From Lentisphaerota bacterium (GTDB taxonomy: Bacteria; Verrucomicrobiota; Lentisphaeria; Victivallales; Victivallaceae): 60,246 nucleotides of DNA. Every line of letters begins with the position of its first letter. The stretch's first letter is position 1. Under the pieces are notes generated by a model. That model was given only the letters and a program-made list of their open reading frames with translations, ran no database searches and was not told the origin of the DNA. Location: positions 1-60,246 of the forward strand of contig SUWA01000005.1 of assembly GCA_015061695.1 (NCBI GenBank), in the 5' to 3' direction. This document shows, piece after piece, positions 45,516 to 54,032 of this stretch. The position numbers were made by a program, and so were the translations under genes.

Positions 45516-46709
45516 ATGAAAAAAATTATATTGTCCGGCGGAGCGGCGCTCCTGCTGCTGGTGATTGTTACCGGCTGCAGCAAGCCGCAGAAAAAAGATT
45601 TCCGTGAGCGATCCGTGCGCGTGGAAGTTCAGAAGCTGGAAAATCGCACCTTCCGCTATCAGCTGCCGCTGCAAGGTACAGTCATGCCGCTGGAACACGC
45701 CACCATTTCGGCCAAGATCAGCGGTACTGTAGAGCAGCTTAAAGTCGAATCCGGCGACCATGTCAAAGCCGGCGACCTGCTGTTCGAAGTCGATCGCAAG
45801 GTGCTGGAAAATCAAGTGGTGGTCAAAAAAGACGAAATTCTGGTCAAAACCGCAGCGCTGGAAAGCGCCAAACACGCCAAAGCTACGGCCGAAATCAAAC
45901 TCAAACAAGCTCAACTTGACCTCGACCGCGCCAGAAAACTTGATCAGGCCAACGCCACCAGCAAAAGTAATTTTGAAAATGCTCTGACCGCATTCAAAAC
46001 CGCCCAAATGCAGGTTGAAGATGCCCAGGCCAATATCGTTTATGCCGAAGCCCAGCTCAAACAGGCCAGAAGCAATTTGGATATTGCCGAAAAAAATCTG
46101 GCCGATTCCAAGGTTTACGCTCCGTTCGATTGTGTGGTAACGGAAACTTTTGTTGAAGAAAACGAGTTTGTCAGCGTCGGCAAAAATATCTTGCGTCTGG
46201 AAAATCAGAAAGAACTGGAAATCGTAACCTTTATCAGTGCCGTTTACTATCACCAGGTCGTTCCCGGACAGACCAAAGTAGAGATACTTGACCATAACGG
46301 CAAGGTGCTGGGCAGCTGCAAAGTAACTTATAAATCCCCCAGCGTGGATCCGGTCAGCCGGACTTTCAAGCTCAAAGCAGTGATCCCGGAAAATGTAAAA
46401 ACGGTCAGCGGTATGCTGTGCGATTTTAATCTGGTGATGACCGAAAAGGTCGCTCCCGGGCTGCCGGCAGACTGCATGATGCTGCGCGGCAACGGCCGCT
46501 ACATTGTCTTTACTGTCGATGAGCGCGGCCGCGCCATAGCCAAAGATGTGCAGCGGGGGATCATCGACGGCAGCTATTGCGAAGTGGTCAATTTCAGCGA
46601 TTTTGAAAATATTGATGTTGTGATTTCCGGCCAGACCTTTGTCAACAACAATACTTTGCTGGATATTGTCAAAAAGAACGCACCGGCGCCGGCCGGCCAA
46701 GGCAAGTAA
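45516..46709 (+). CDS. RND efflux periplasmic adaptor lipoprotein
   Basis: 397 residues. Lipoprotein signal LLLLVIVTGC followed by SKPQ, so anchored by lipid. Barrel-sandwich (lipoyl) parts PLQGTVMPLEHATISAKISG and KVYAPFDCVVTETFVEE flank a long alpha-hairpin (about 95-195, KTAALESAKHAKATAEIKLK). AGGAGG precedes the ATG. It would connect the RND permease with an outer-membrane channel; no TolC-like gene is next to it. Confidence 0.92.
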   Translation: MKKIILSGGAALLLLVIVTGCSKPQKKDFRERSVRVEVQKLENRTFRYQLPLQGTVMPLEHATISAKISGTVEQLKVESGDHVKAGDLLFEVDRKVLENQVVVKKDEILVKTAALESAKHAKATAEIKLKQAQLDLDRARKLDQANATSKSNFENALTAFKTAQMQVEDAQANIVYAEAQLKQARSNLDIAEKNLADSKVYAPFDCVVTETFVEENEFVSVGKNILRLENQKELEIVTFISAVYYHQVVPGQTKVEILDHNGKVLGSCKVTYKSPSVDPVSRTFKLKAVIPENVKTVSGMLCDFNLVMTEKVAPGLPADCMMLRGNGRYIVFTVDERGRAIAKDVQRGIIDGSYCEVVNFSDFENIDVVISGQTFVNNNTLLDIVKKNAPAPAGQGK

Positions 46710-46719
46710 GGAGCCGAAG

Positions 46720-49700
46720 ATGTTCCTCAGTCGCATAAGTGTCCGGCGGCCCATCGCCATGAGCGCATTCATTATTGTGCTGGTGATGATCGGGTTATCG
46801 CTTTACCAACGTTTGAGCATCGACTTGCTCCCCAATATGGAAATTCCGACCGTACTGGTCCGCTGCGAATATCAGGGCGCCAGTCCCGCGGAAATCGAAA
46901 ACGAGATCATCCGCAAGATCGAAGACGCGGTTTCGTCGTTGGATGGTATCAAACATATCACCAGTGTGGCGATCGAAGACGAAGCGCGTATTTCTCTGGA
47001 ATTCAACATGGGGACCGATGTGGATATTGCGGCAACCGACATCCGCGAAGCGTTGAATACCATCCGCGATCAGTTGCCCGACGGCGCTAAAGAGCCGCGC
47101 ATCCGCAAGATCGACACCAACGCCACGACGGTGGTGCAGCTTTTTCTGGTGGGCGACCGCACCCAGGATGATTTGTATGACTTTGCCGAAGATGTGATCG
47201 CCGATAAATTTGCTTCGGTGCCCGGGGTGGGCGAAGTGCGCGTATCCGGTGCGAATGAAATGCAGGTGCATATCTGGATCGACCGCGCTCAAGTAACCTC
47301 CATGAATTTGAATATCAACGACATTGTCAACAAACTCAAAAATAACAACGTGCGCCGTCCGCTCGGGCGCGTACAGATGGATAAGAGCGAAAAGAACGTT
47401 ACTTTTACCGGCGATTATAAAGATTTTGAAGAAATCAAATCTCTTGAGATCGGCGTGGTCGATGGCAAACGCATCTATTTGCGCGACATTGCCGAAATCA
47501 AACTCCAAAGCCGCGAAGTGCGCAGTAAAGCCTATGTGAACGGCCAGCCCGCCGCGCGGTTCAATATCGTGAAAAAAGCCGAAGCCAACGCCATCGAAGT
47601 GATCGCCGGCATCCGCAAGCGGGTGGAAACGATGCAGAAAAACGGCGAACTGCCCTCGGGTATGGAGCTGGTGTGGTTCCGCGACTCCGGAGAATTTATT
47701 CAAGCCTCGGTGGACGATGCCAAAAGCAGTATCATTATGGGGATCGTGCTGACGGCGGTATTGCTGTTTTTGTTTTTGCACGATCTGCGTTCAACATTTA
47801 TTGTGATGATCAGTATGCCGATTTCGGTGATCGTAACTTTTGCGGCGATGGTGGCGCTGGATTACTCGTTCAATATCATGACGCTGTTGAGTTTGGGTTG
47901 TTCAGTGGGGGTGCTGGTCACGAACAGCATCGTTGTGATCGAAAATATCTTTAAACACCTTGACCGCAAAGAAGATATAAAAACCGCTGCCGAGCGCGGC
48001 ACCGGCGAAGTCATCGCCGCAGTTTCGGCCAGCGCCTTGACCAACGTGGTGGTGTTTGTGCCGGTAATGATGATGACCAGCCGTATCGGCAGCATGATGG
48101 TGCCGTTTGCAGGGGTGATGGTGGCGGCTACGCTGGTATCGCTGTTTATAAGTTTTACCCTGACGCCGATTTTGAGCTGTGTATTGCTCAAAGGCGCGGC
48201 CAGGCAGCCGGTGGATGAATCGGGTCAGGTGAAAAAGAGCTGGCTGGAAAAACTCTTTATTCCGTGGGACATCGGATATGATTTTATTACCGGAATGTTT
48301 GTTAAAAGCATCCGCTGGACCGGCCGGCACCCGTTTGCGGTGGTCATAACCGTTTTTGCGGCGGCGGCGCTGGTTTATACCCTGATGGTGCCGAAAGTCG
48401 GGGTGTCGTTCCTGCCGTTCTGCGATCAGGGCGAGATCCGGATCAAGTTCGAGTTCCCGACCAATTATAATCTGGAAACCACCGAAAAACTGATCCAGGA
48501 AGCTGCCCAACGGCTGCAGAAGCATGATTTTATTACCGGTACCAGCGTAATGATCGGTAACTCCAACGGCGGCCGCGGTCAGGTTTCGGCCGCAGTCTAC
48601 ATCGGGCAGATCAACTTGAACACGACCAAAAAATTCGAGCGGCAGGAGTCGATCTATGAATTGCAGGAGATCTTGCGGCAGGAGCTGGCCTATCTGGATA
48701 ACTGCCGTATAACCATGAGCATACCCGCCACCTTCGGCGGCAGCAGTGCGGAAATCAACTGCGTTATCACCGGCCCGGAGCTGGAAGTGCTTGAAGAAGT
48801 CGAAGTCAAGGTTATGGAAACGCTGCCGCAGATGGCGATCACCCGCGACCTGGACAGCAGCCGCCGCGAACGCAAAGTCAATATCAACATCACGCCGGAC
48901 CGGACGATCCTGCAGAATCTTGATATGAGTGCCAACGAGCTGTATAACTACATGCTCGGCTCGCTGGACGGCGTGGAAGTCGGTGATTTCCGTCAAGGCA
49001 CCCGAACCTACGACATCCGGGTGCGCAACTCCAAAGAGTGGGGCGAAAATCAGCTCAAACAAAATGCTCCGGCCGTTAAAGACAACAATCCGTTGAATAC
49101 CGAAGTCGTGGCCCGGATCACCGAAGAGGCCCGTCCGGTCATCATCAACCGGTACGACAAGCTGCGCACGATGTGGATTTTTGCCAATACTGCTCCGGGG
49201 ATGGCGCTGGGCGATGTGTCCGGCAAGATCTCCGAAACGGCCAAATCCATTCTGCCGCCCGGTTACAATATCCGCATGTCCGGTAATGTGGAAATGATGA
49301 ACGAAGCCTTGCGGGAATTCAAGGAAGTCATTCTGCTGGCGGCGCTGCTGACCTATCTTCTGATCGCCGCGATCATGGAGTCGTGGACCCGGCCGTTTTT
49401 GATCATGTTCACGGTGCCGCTGGGTTTTCTGGGGATGTATTTTACGCTTTACTGCTTTGGCATGTCCATGTCGATGATGGGCTTGCTCGGCGGCGTGATG
49501 ATGATCGGGATCGTGGTCAATAACGCCATTCTGATCCTCGATGAATGTACCAATTTGATCAAATCGGGCATGACTACCCATGCGGCCATGCTGCAAGCCA
49601 CCGAATCCAAGTTCCGGCCGATCGTTATGACCAGTATTGCGTCGGTGGCCGGTATGCTGCCGATGGCATTCGGCAGCGGGTTGGGTTCGGAACTGCGCGC

Positions 49701-49851
49701 AAGCTGCGGCGTGGGGGTGGTCGGCGGTCTGGCGATCGCCTCGCTGCTGACGCTTTATGTGATCCCGGCACTCTACTTTGCTTTTGTTCACGATACGGCC
49801 AAGCCGACACGCAAGGAGCTGCGGGCGCAGAAAAAAGCCGCCCGGAAATAA
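46720..49851 (+). CDS. RND-type (AcrB/HAE1-like) efflux permease
   Basis: 1043 residues from the ATG at 46720 with AAGGAG upstream. Typical start FLSRISVRRPIAMSAFIIV, porter domain QGASPAEIENEIIRKIEDAV, and two sets of membrane helices. In helix 4 the expected DD pair of AcrB (LVDDAIVVVEN) is LVTNSIVVIEN, and in helix 10 the relay Lys (SAKNAILIVE) is Asn (VVNNAILILDE), so the usual proton pathway is missing. Ends with a Lys/Arg-rich tail. Substrate unknown. Cotranscribed with the adaptor (10 bp apart). Confidence 0.93.
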   Translation: MFLSRISVRRPIAMSAFIIVLVMIGLSLYQRLSIDLLPNMEIPTVLVRCEYQGASPAEIENEIIRKIEDAVSSLDGIKHITSVAIEDEARISLEFNMGTDVDIAATDIREALNTIRDQLPDGAKEPRIRKIDTNATTVVQLFLVGDRTQDDLYDFAEDVIADKFASVPGVGEVRVSGANEMQVHIWIDRAQVTSMNLNINDIVNKLKNNNVRRPLGRVQMDKSEKNVTFTGDYKDFEEIKSLEIGVVDGKRIYLRDIAEIKLQSREVRSKAYVNGQPAARFNIVKKAEANAIEVIAGIRKRVETMQKNGELPSGMELVWFRDSGEFIQASVDDAKSSIIMGIVLTAVLLFLFLHDLRSTFIVMISMPISVIVTFAAMVALDYSFNIMTLLSLGCSVGVLVTNSIVVIENIFKHLDRKEDIKTAAERGTGEVIAAVSASALTNVVVFVPVMMMTSRIGSMMVPFAGVMVAATLVSLFISFTLTPILSCVLLKGAARQPVDESGQVKKSWLEKLFIPWDIGYDFITGMFVKSIRWTGRHPFAVVITVFAAAALVYTLMVPKVGVSFLPFCDQGEIRIKFEFPTNYNLETTEKLIQEAAQRLQKHDFITGTSVMIGNSNGGRGQVSAAVYIGQINLNTTKKFERQESIYELQEILRQELAYLDNCRITMSIPATFGGSSAEINCVITGPELEVLEEVEVKVMETLPQMAITRDLDSSRRERKVNINITPDRTILQNLDMSANELYNYMLGSLDGVEVGDFRQGTRTYDIRVRNSKEWGENQLKQNAPAVKDNNPLNTEVVARITEEARPVIINRYDKLRTMWIFANTAPGMALGDVSGKISETAKSILPPGYNIRMSGNVEMMNEALREFKEVILLAALLTYLLIAAIMESWTRPFLIMFTVPLGFLGMYFTLYCFGMSMSMMGLLGGVMMIGIVVNNAILILDECTNLIKSGMTTHAAMLQATESKFRPIVMTSIASVAGMLPMAFGSGLGSELRASCGVGVVGGLAIASLLTLYVIPALYFAFVHDTAKPTRKELRAQKKAARK

Positions 49852-49886
49852 GTGCGTAACCGCCGCAGCCGCTGCAGTCCGGCCCT

Positions 49887-51497
49887 TTACGGCTGCGGAG
49901 TTTGAGTTTGCAAGTGCCGGGCAAAACGCCTGACCAGATTGCGCTCCATCGTTTTCAGATATGGCGGCAGTTGAAAGCGGGGGTACTGCTCAAGGATTCT
50001 GGCGGCCTGTTGCGGTTGATTGCCGGATAAAAGCGCATCAATATAAAGATCCACCGCCAGATTCCAGCTTAATGCAAAGGTGGAAGCCGGATCGTTCAGT
50101 TGCGGCTTTTGCGCCTCCAGCAGCGCCGCGCCGGGAATGGCGGCACCCAGTTGGAATCGCATTGATCCTGCTGTTGGTTCCGGCGGCATTTTTTTCAGCA
50201 TATCGAGTAATTTTTGCGCCAGACGGGCCTGATTTTGCCAATCATCTTGTTCGGCAGCCACCAGCAGCATGGTAACTGTTGCCGGGATGGTTGACGCCGC
50301 CTCCTCCGGGGTTCGGGCCAGCAGCGCATTGATTTCGCTGTCGGTCAGGCCGTAGAAACGCAGCCGGAAAGTTATTCCGCTCAAAAAAAACTTCTCCGGA
50401 TCGTTCTGTAAAGTTTGGGTAAGCAAATTGCGGGCGCGTAACGCTCTTTCAGCTACCGGATTGACCAGATCGACCAGCTCCAGTTCCATATCCTGACAGC
50501 AGCGGCGGAAATCATAACGGCTCTGCAGCTGATTCTGCCACATGACCAGCGCGGCCATTGCCAGCTGGTGCTGTTCATCAAGTTCCTGCAGCAGTTGGTA
50601 CGATTCAGCCCTTCCGCCGGAGAGATGGACTTCCAGAATGGCCGCATTGATCGCCATCAGCGGCTGTACGGCCGGTTTTTCCTGATAAAAAAATGCCAGC
50701 GCAGCGGGGGCGCGTTCGTGCCCGTTTTCCAATGCCATGCGCAGGAACTTCAGTCGTTCAGTCGGCGCAATATTTTTCTGCATGGCAAAAAACCACGCCA
50801 CATCGGCCGCGCGGTCAGCAAAGATCCGGGCCGTCGCCGGATCGTTCCGGAGTGCCAGAACTCCGGCCGCATTGATACTGCCGCCGGCGGCAGCTTTGCT
50901 CAAAACAGCTTCGGCGCGGGGATCATTCTGCAGTTTATAGAGCTTATAAAGGTAAAATCCGGCTTCGGGAAGCTGCTGCTGCCATGCGTACTGCAGCAGA
51001 GATCCGGCCAGCGGCAGGTTGCTTTTTATACCATCACCGGTCATCAGCATAGCGCCCAGACGCATGGCCGCCGGCGCAAATCCGCGTTCGGCACTGTAGC
51101 TGTAAAGCGCTGCCGCCAGCTGACGGTCAAAAAATCCGGTCGCCGGTTCGCTGCAGACTTCGCCCAGCACAAAGGTGTTGAATACATCGGCATCAGCGGC
51201 AACTTGAGCGGTCAATGCCGGAACTCTTTGCTGCAGGATATTGCGCTGCTGTTCGGCTTCTGCAACTGTTGCGGCCCGGCGCAGCCGGTGCAAGGCGCAG
51301 AGCGTTTGAGCGCTGTTATCCGGTTGTTGAGCCAGCTCCGCCAGCGCTTCGGAATCGCTCTGGACGCTTTGCCAGTTGTAAAGGCCGCTCACCCCCGGCG
51401 GCAGCCATGCCGGAGGCGGTTCGACCGTACTGCGGCATCCGGCAGTTACAAGTGTACCGGCCAGAAGCGCGGCAAAAAAGCTGGGGCCAAATTTCAT
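49887..51497 (-). CDS. SEL1-repeat-like lipoprotein
   Basis: 536 residues. Lipobox LVTAGC at residues 15-20 predicts a lipid anchor. From about residue 125 SEL1/TPR-type helices occur (AAALYSYSAERGFAPAAMRLG, ALENGHERAPAALAFFYQ, here in shortened form). The rest is helical with no family I recognise. It starts 20 bp after bamA on the same strand, so it might be a partner of the outer-membrane assembly machine, as BamD-like lipoproteins are, although it does not look like BamD. Confidence 0.82.
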   Translation of the reverse strand: MKFGPSFFAALLAGTLVTAGCRSTVEPPPAWLPPGVSGLYNWQSVQSDSEALAELAQQPDNSAQTLCALHRLRRAATVAEAEQQRNILQQRVPALTAQVAADADVFNTFVLGEVCSEPATGFFDRQLAAALYSYSAERGFAPAAMRLGAMLMTGDGIKSNLPLAGSLLQYAWQQQLPEAGFYLYKLYKLQNDPRAEAVLSKAAAGGSINAAGVLALRNDPATARIFADRAADVAWFFAMQKNIAPTERLKFLRMALENGHERAPAALAFFYQEKPAVQPLMAINAAILEVHLSGGRAESYQLLQELDEQHQLAMAALVMWQNQLQSRYDFRRCCQDMELELVDLVNPVAERALRARNLLTQTLQNDPEKFFLSGITFRLRFYGLTDSEINALLARTPEEAASTIPATVTMLLVAAEQDDWQNQARLAQKLLDMLKKMPPEPTAGSMRFQLGAAIPGAALLEAQKPQLNDPASTFALSWNLAVDLYIDALLSGNQPQQAARILEQYPRFQLPPYLKTMERNLVRRFARHLQTQTPQP

Positions 51498-51517
51498 GGC
51501 GCACTCTGAAAACGGGA

Positions 51518-53860
51518 TCAGAAGCTGAAGCCCATGTTGAAGTGGAAACGCAATTTATCGCTGACGTTATCCTGATTGTTCAGCACCGGATAAGCCAGAT
51601 CGAGTTTGACCGGTACCGGCACCATGGGCAGCTTGAGCCGCAGACCGTAACCGACGCCGATGTTGAAGCGGTTGAACCCGAAGTCAAATTCATCCTTGCT
51701 GACCCCGCCGGCATCGGCAAAGACAGCACCGCGGATAAAGTTCCAGATCGGGTGCGATACTTCCACGGTAAATACGCTCATGCTCTGACCGCCGATTTCG
51801 CGGTTGCGGGAATCCAGCGGCGAAACTTCCCGGTAGGGGAAGCCGCGCAGCGTGTTGCCGCCGCCGAGGAAGTAGCGTTCGTAGATCGGGGCCGGTTTGC
51901 TGCCGAAGCCGTCGACCGTACCGAGCCTGGCACCGGCCGAAACGGTAATGGCATCATCAAGGAAGCTCTTTACATACAGCACTTTAGCTTCCACCCGGTA
52001 GAAGTTTTCCGACGAACCGAAGATCTTGGGCGAGATCGCGCCCAGCAAATTGATCTGATAACCGTCTTTGGGGTCGGTCATACTGTCCAGCGTGGTGCGG
52101 TCAAGCACCAGCGAGAATTGGCTGACCCAGTCGCGGCCGCGTTCGCGGCGGGTTTCCGGGCCGACTTTATCGGACATTTCGTGAACATTGACCTGCTCAA
52201 ACTTGTATGCAACGGTAGCGCTGGTAAAATCATCAAAGAACTTTTTGGAGAGCGAAATTCTGGTGCCCCAGCGGGTTTCGTCCCAATACTCATACAGCGA
52301 TTCGCGCAAATATACGGAAACATCGAGCCGCAGCGGTATATCAAAGAGCCACGGTTCAGTGAAGTCAAAGTTCAGCGCGGCGCGTTCGATACCGAAAGCC
52401 CCTTGCAGTCTGACCCGCTGACCGCCGCCGCGGAAGTAATTTTCGGGATTGGTGAGGTCAAAGTTGCGGCTGCTGGCTTCGATCATACCAAAGAGGCTGT
52501 CCACATCCGAAAAACCGGCGCCGATGCGCACATCGTAAGCATTTTTTTCGCGCACTTTGATCACGGCATTTTTTTCGTCGATCTTGTCGGCATTGGTAAA
52601 GTTGGTTTCCACCGACTCAAACATATCCATATTCATCAGGCGCGATTTGCTGACATCCAGCAGCGCGGCATCGGCCGGATCGCCGGGATAAAGCACCAGT
52701 TCGCGGCGGATGACTTTGTCCTGCGTATACTCGTTGCCGACGATCGTAACCTGATTGATCTTGTACTGGCGGCCTTCGCTGATAACAAAGACCAGATCGG
52801 TGGTTTGGCAAGTAAAATCCGCATCGCGGCGCACGGTACAGGCCGCATCGGCATAGCCTTCGCTGTGCAGCAGCGCCAGAACCCGGTTACGGGCGGCGTT
52901 TTCTTTTTGATAATCAAAGGTTTCACCGGTGGGAATGTTGATTTCGGCCAACAGTTCTTCGGCGGTGAACACCGTGGTGCCTTCGACTTTGACGGCGCTT
53001 ACAGTGTAGGGTTGGCCCTCGTGGAGTTTGAACACCAGATTGACAAATTCCGGGTCTTCCGGATCCTGAACGATATCGAGTTTTTCGATCTTGAAGTCCA
53101 GATAACCCTTGTCCCAATACATGTCGCGCAGGCGCACTTTATCCACTTCCAGCGCTTCGCGGTCGAGCAGACCCATGTTCAGAAAGCCGATCCAGTTCAG
53201 ATAGCTGTAAGCATTAGCCAGCGAATGACGCAAATTCCAGCTGCTGTAGACCGTGTTGCCTTCAAAGATCACATCGTTGACCTTGAGTTTGAGATTTTCT
53301 TTGATCTTGAAGATCACTTTTACGGTGTTGTCGCTGCCGCGTTCAAACAGCGGCGTGATCTCGGCATCGTAATAGCCTTTGTCGCGGTAAAACTCGCGCA
53401 GAGCAGATGCTCCGTCGCGCAGGGCGCGTTCGTTCAGCGGCGAATCCACGCCGATATTGATCAGTTTGGCCAGATCGGCAGTTTCGAACTTCTGATTGCC
53501 TTCAAAGGTTACAGCGGTAACTCTGGCGTGGAGTTTGAGCGTCAGCCGGAGCGTCAGCGTGCCATCCGCCTGGGGCGTAACGTGGGCGGTGATGTCCGAA
53601 AAATACCCGAGTTCGTGCAAGCGTTTGATGTCTTCGTCCAGCACCTGCGGCTGATAGACACTGCCGGGCTGCTGACGGACATTGAACCGCAGCAGATCTT
53701 CCACCACCGGCTTGCCGCCGATTTGTTCAAATACCAATGTGCTGATTTTAGCCGGCGCTTTTTCTGCGGCCACTGCTGCGATGCTCAAAATGAACGCCGC
53801 CGCCATCAAAGTATATTTGCTCCAACTGACCAGACGATGCAAAACAGATCCCATTTTCAT
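51518..53860 (-). CDS. bamA: Outer membrane protein assembly factor BamA
   Basis: 780 residues from ATG 53860 or, better spaced from AAGGG, 53854. Signal peptide (TLMAAAFILSIAAVAAE) is followed by about five POTRA repeats (residues 40-430; for example FDYQKENAARNRVLALLHSE) and a 16-strand barrel of the Omp85 family with ERYFLGGGNTLRGFPYREVS, the conserved loop-6 region. The last residue is Phe (NMGFSF), the usual outer-membrane signature. It inserts beta-barrel proteins into the outer membrane and shows that the organism is diderm. Confidence 0.96.
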   Translation of the reverse strand: MKMGSVLHRLVSWSKYTLMAAAFILSIAAVAAEKAPAKISTLVFEQIGGKPVVEDLLRFNVRQQPGSVYQPQVLDEDIKRLHELGYFSDITAHVTPQADGTLTLRLTLKLHARVTAVTFEGNQKFETADLAKLINIGVDSPLNERALRDGASALREFYRDKGYYDAEITPLFERGSDNTVKVIFKIKENLKLKVNDVIFEGNTVYSSWNLRHSLANAYSYLNWIGFLNMGLLDREALEVDKVRLRDMYWDKGYLDFKIEKLDIVQDPEDPEFVNLVFKLHEGQPYTVSAVKVEGTTVFTAEELLAEINIPTGETFDYQKENAARNRVLALLHSEGYADAACTVRRDADFTCQTTDLVFVISEGRQYKINQVTIVGNEYTQDKVIRRELVLYPGDPADAALLDVSKSRLMNMDMFESVETNFTNADKIDEKNAVIKVREKNAYDVRIGAGFSDVDSLFGMIEASSRNFDLTNPENYFRGGGQRVRLQGAFGIERAALNFDFTEPWLFDIPLRLDVSVYLRESLYEYWDETRWGTRISLSKKFFDDFTSATVAYKFEQVNVHEMSDKVGPETRRERGRDWVSQFSLVLDRTTLDSMTDPKDGYQINLLGAISPKIFGSSENFYRVEAKVLYVKSFLDDAITVSAGARLGTVDGFGSKPAPIYERYFLGGGNTLRGFPYREVSPLDSRNREIGGQSMSVFTVEVSHPIWNFIRGAVFADAGGVSKDEFDFGFNRFNIGVGYGLRLKLPMVPVPVKLDLAYPVLNNQDNVSDKLRFHFNMGFSF

Positions 53861-53963
53861 ACCCTTATATCTATTTGGATGAACTATTTAAAATATAATC
53901 TATTCAATATAATACCATTTAGTTAAAAAAACGAATATTTTTGAGAAAAAAACGCTTTTTTTC

Positions 53964-53992
53964 TTGCAAAACACTATCTTTTGAACTATTTT
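53964..53992 (+). promoter_or_regulatory. Promoter of the tandem phosphofructokinase gene
   Basis: TTGCAA (53964-53969), 17-bp spacer, TATTTT (53987-53992). The 172-bp gap to bamA is very AT-rich and also holds the divergent bamA promoter, which I cannot place exactly. Confidence 0.45.
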
Positions 53993-54032
53993 TCCAAAAA
54001 TAAAACCATTAATACTTTGTCAGGAGTTTATC

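Noticed and set aside
49866-49898. CCGCAGCC/GGCTGCGG hairpin between the RND and lipoprotein genes
   Set aside because: Long loop, overlaps the end of a coding region and has no T run; too weak to call a terminator.
51215-53926. 903-codon plus-strand open frame
   Set aside because: Antisense to bamA and the lipoprotein gene; no motif of its own.
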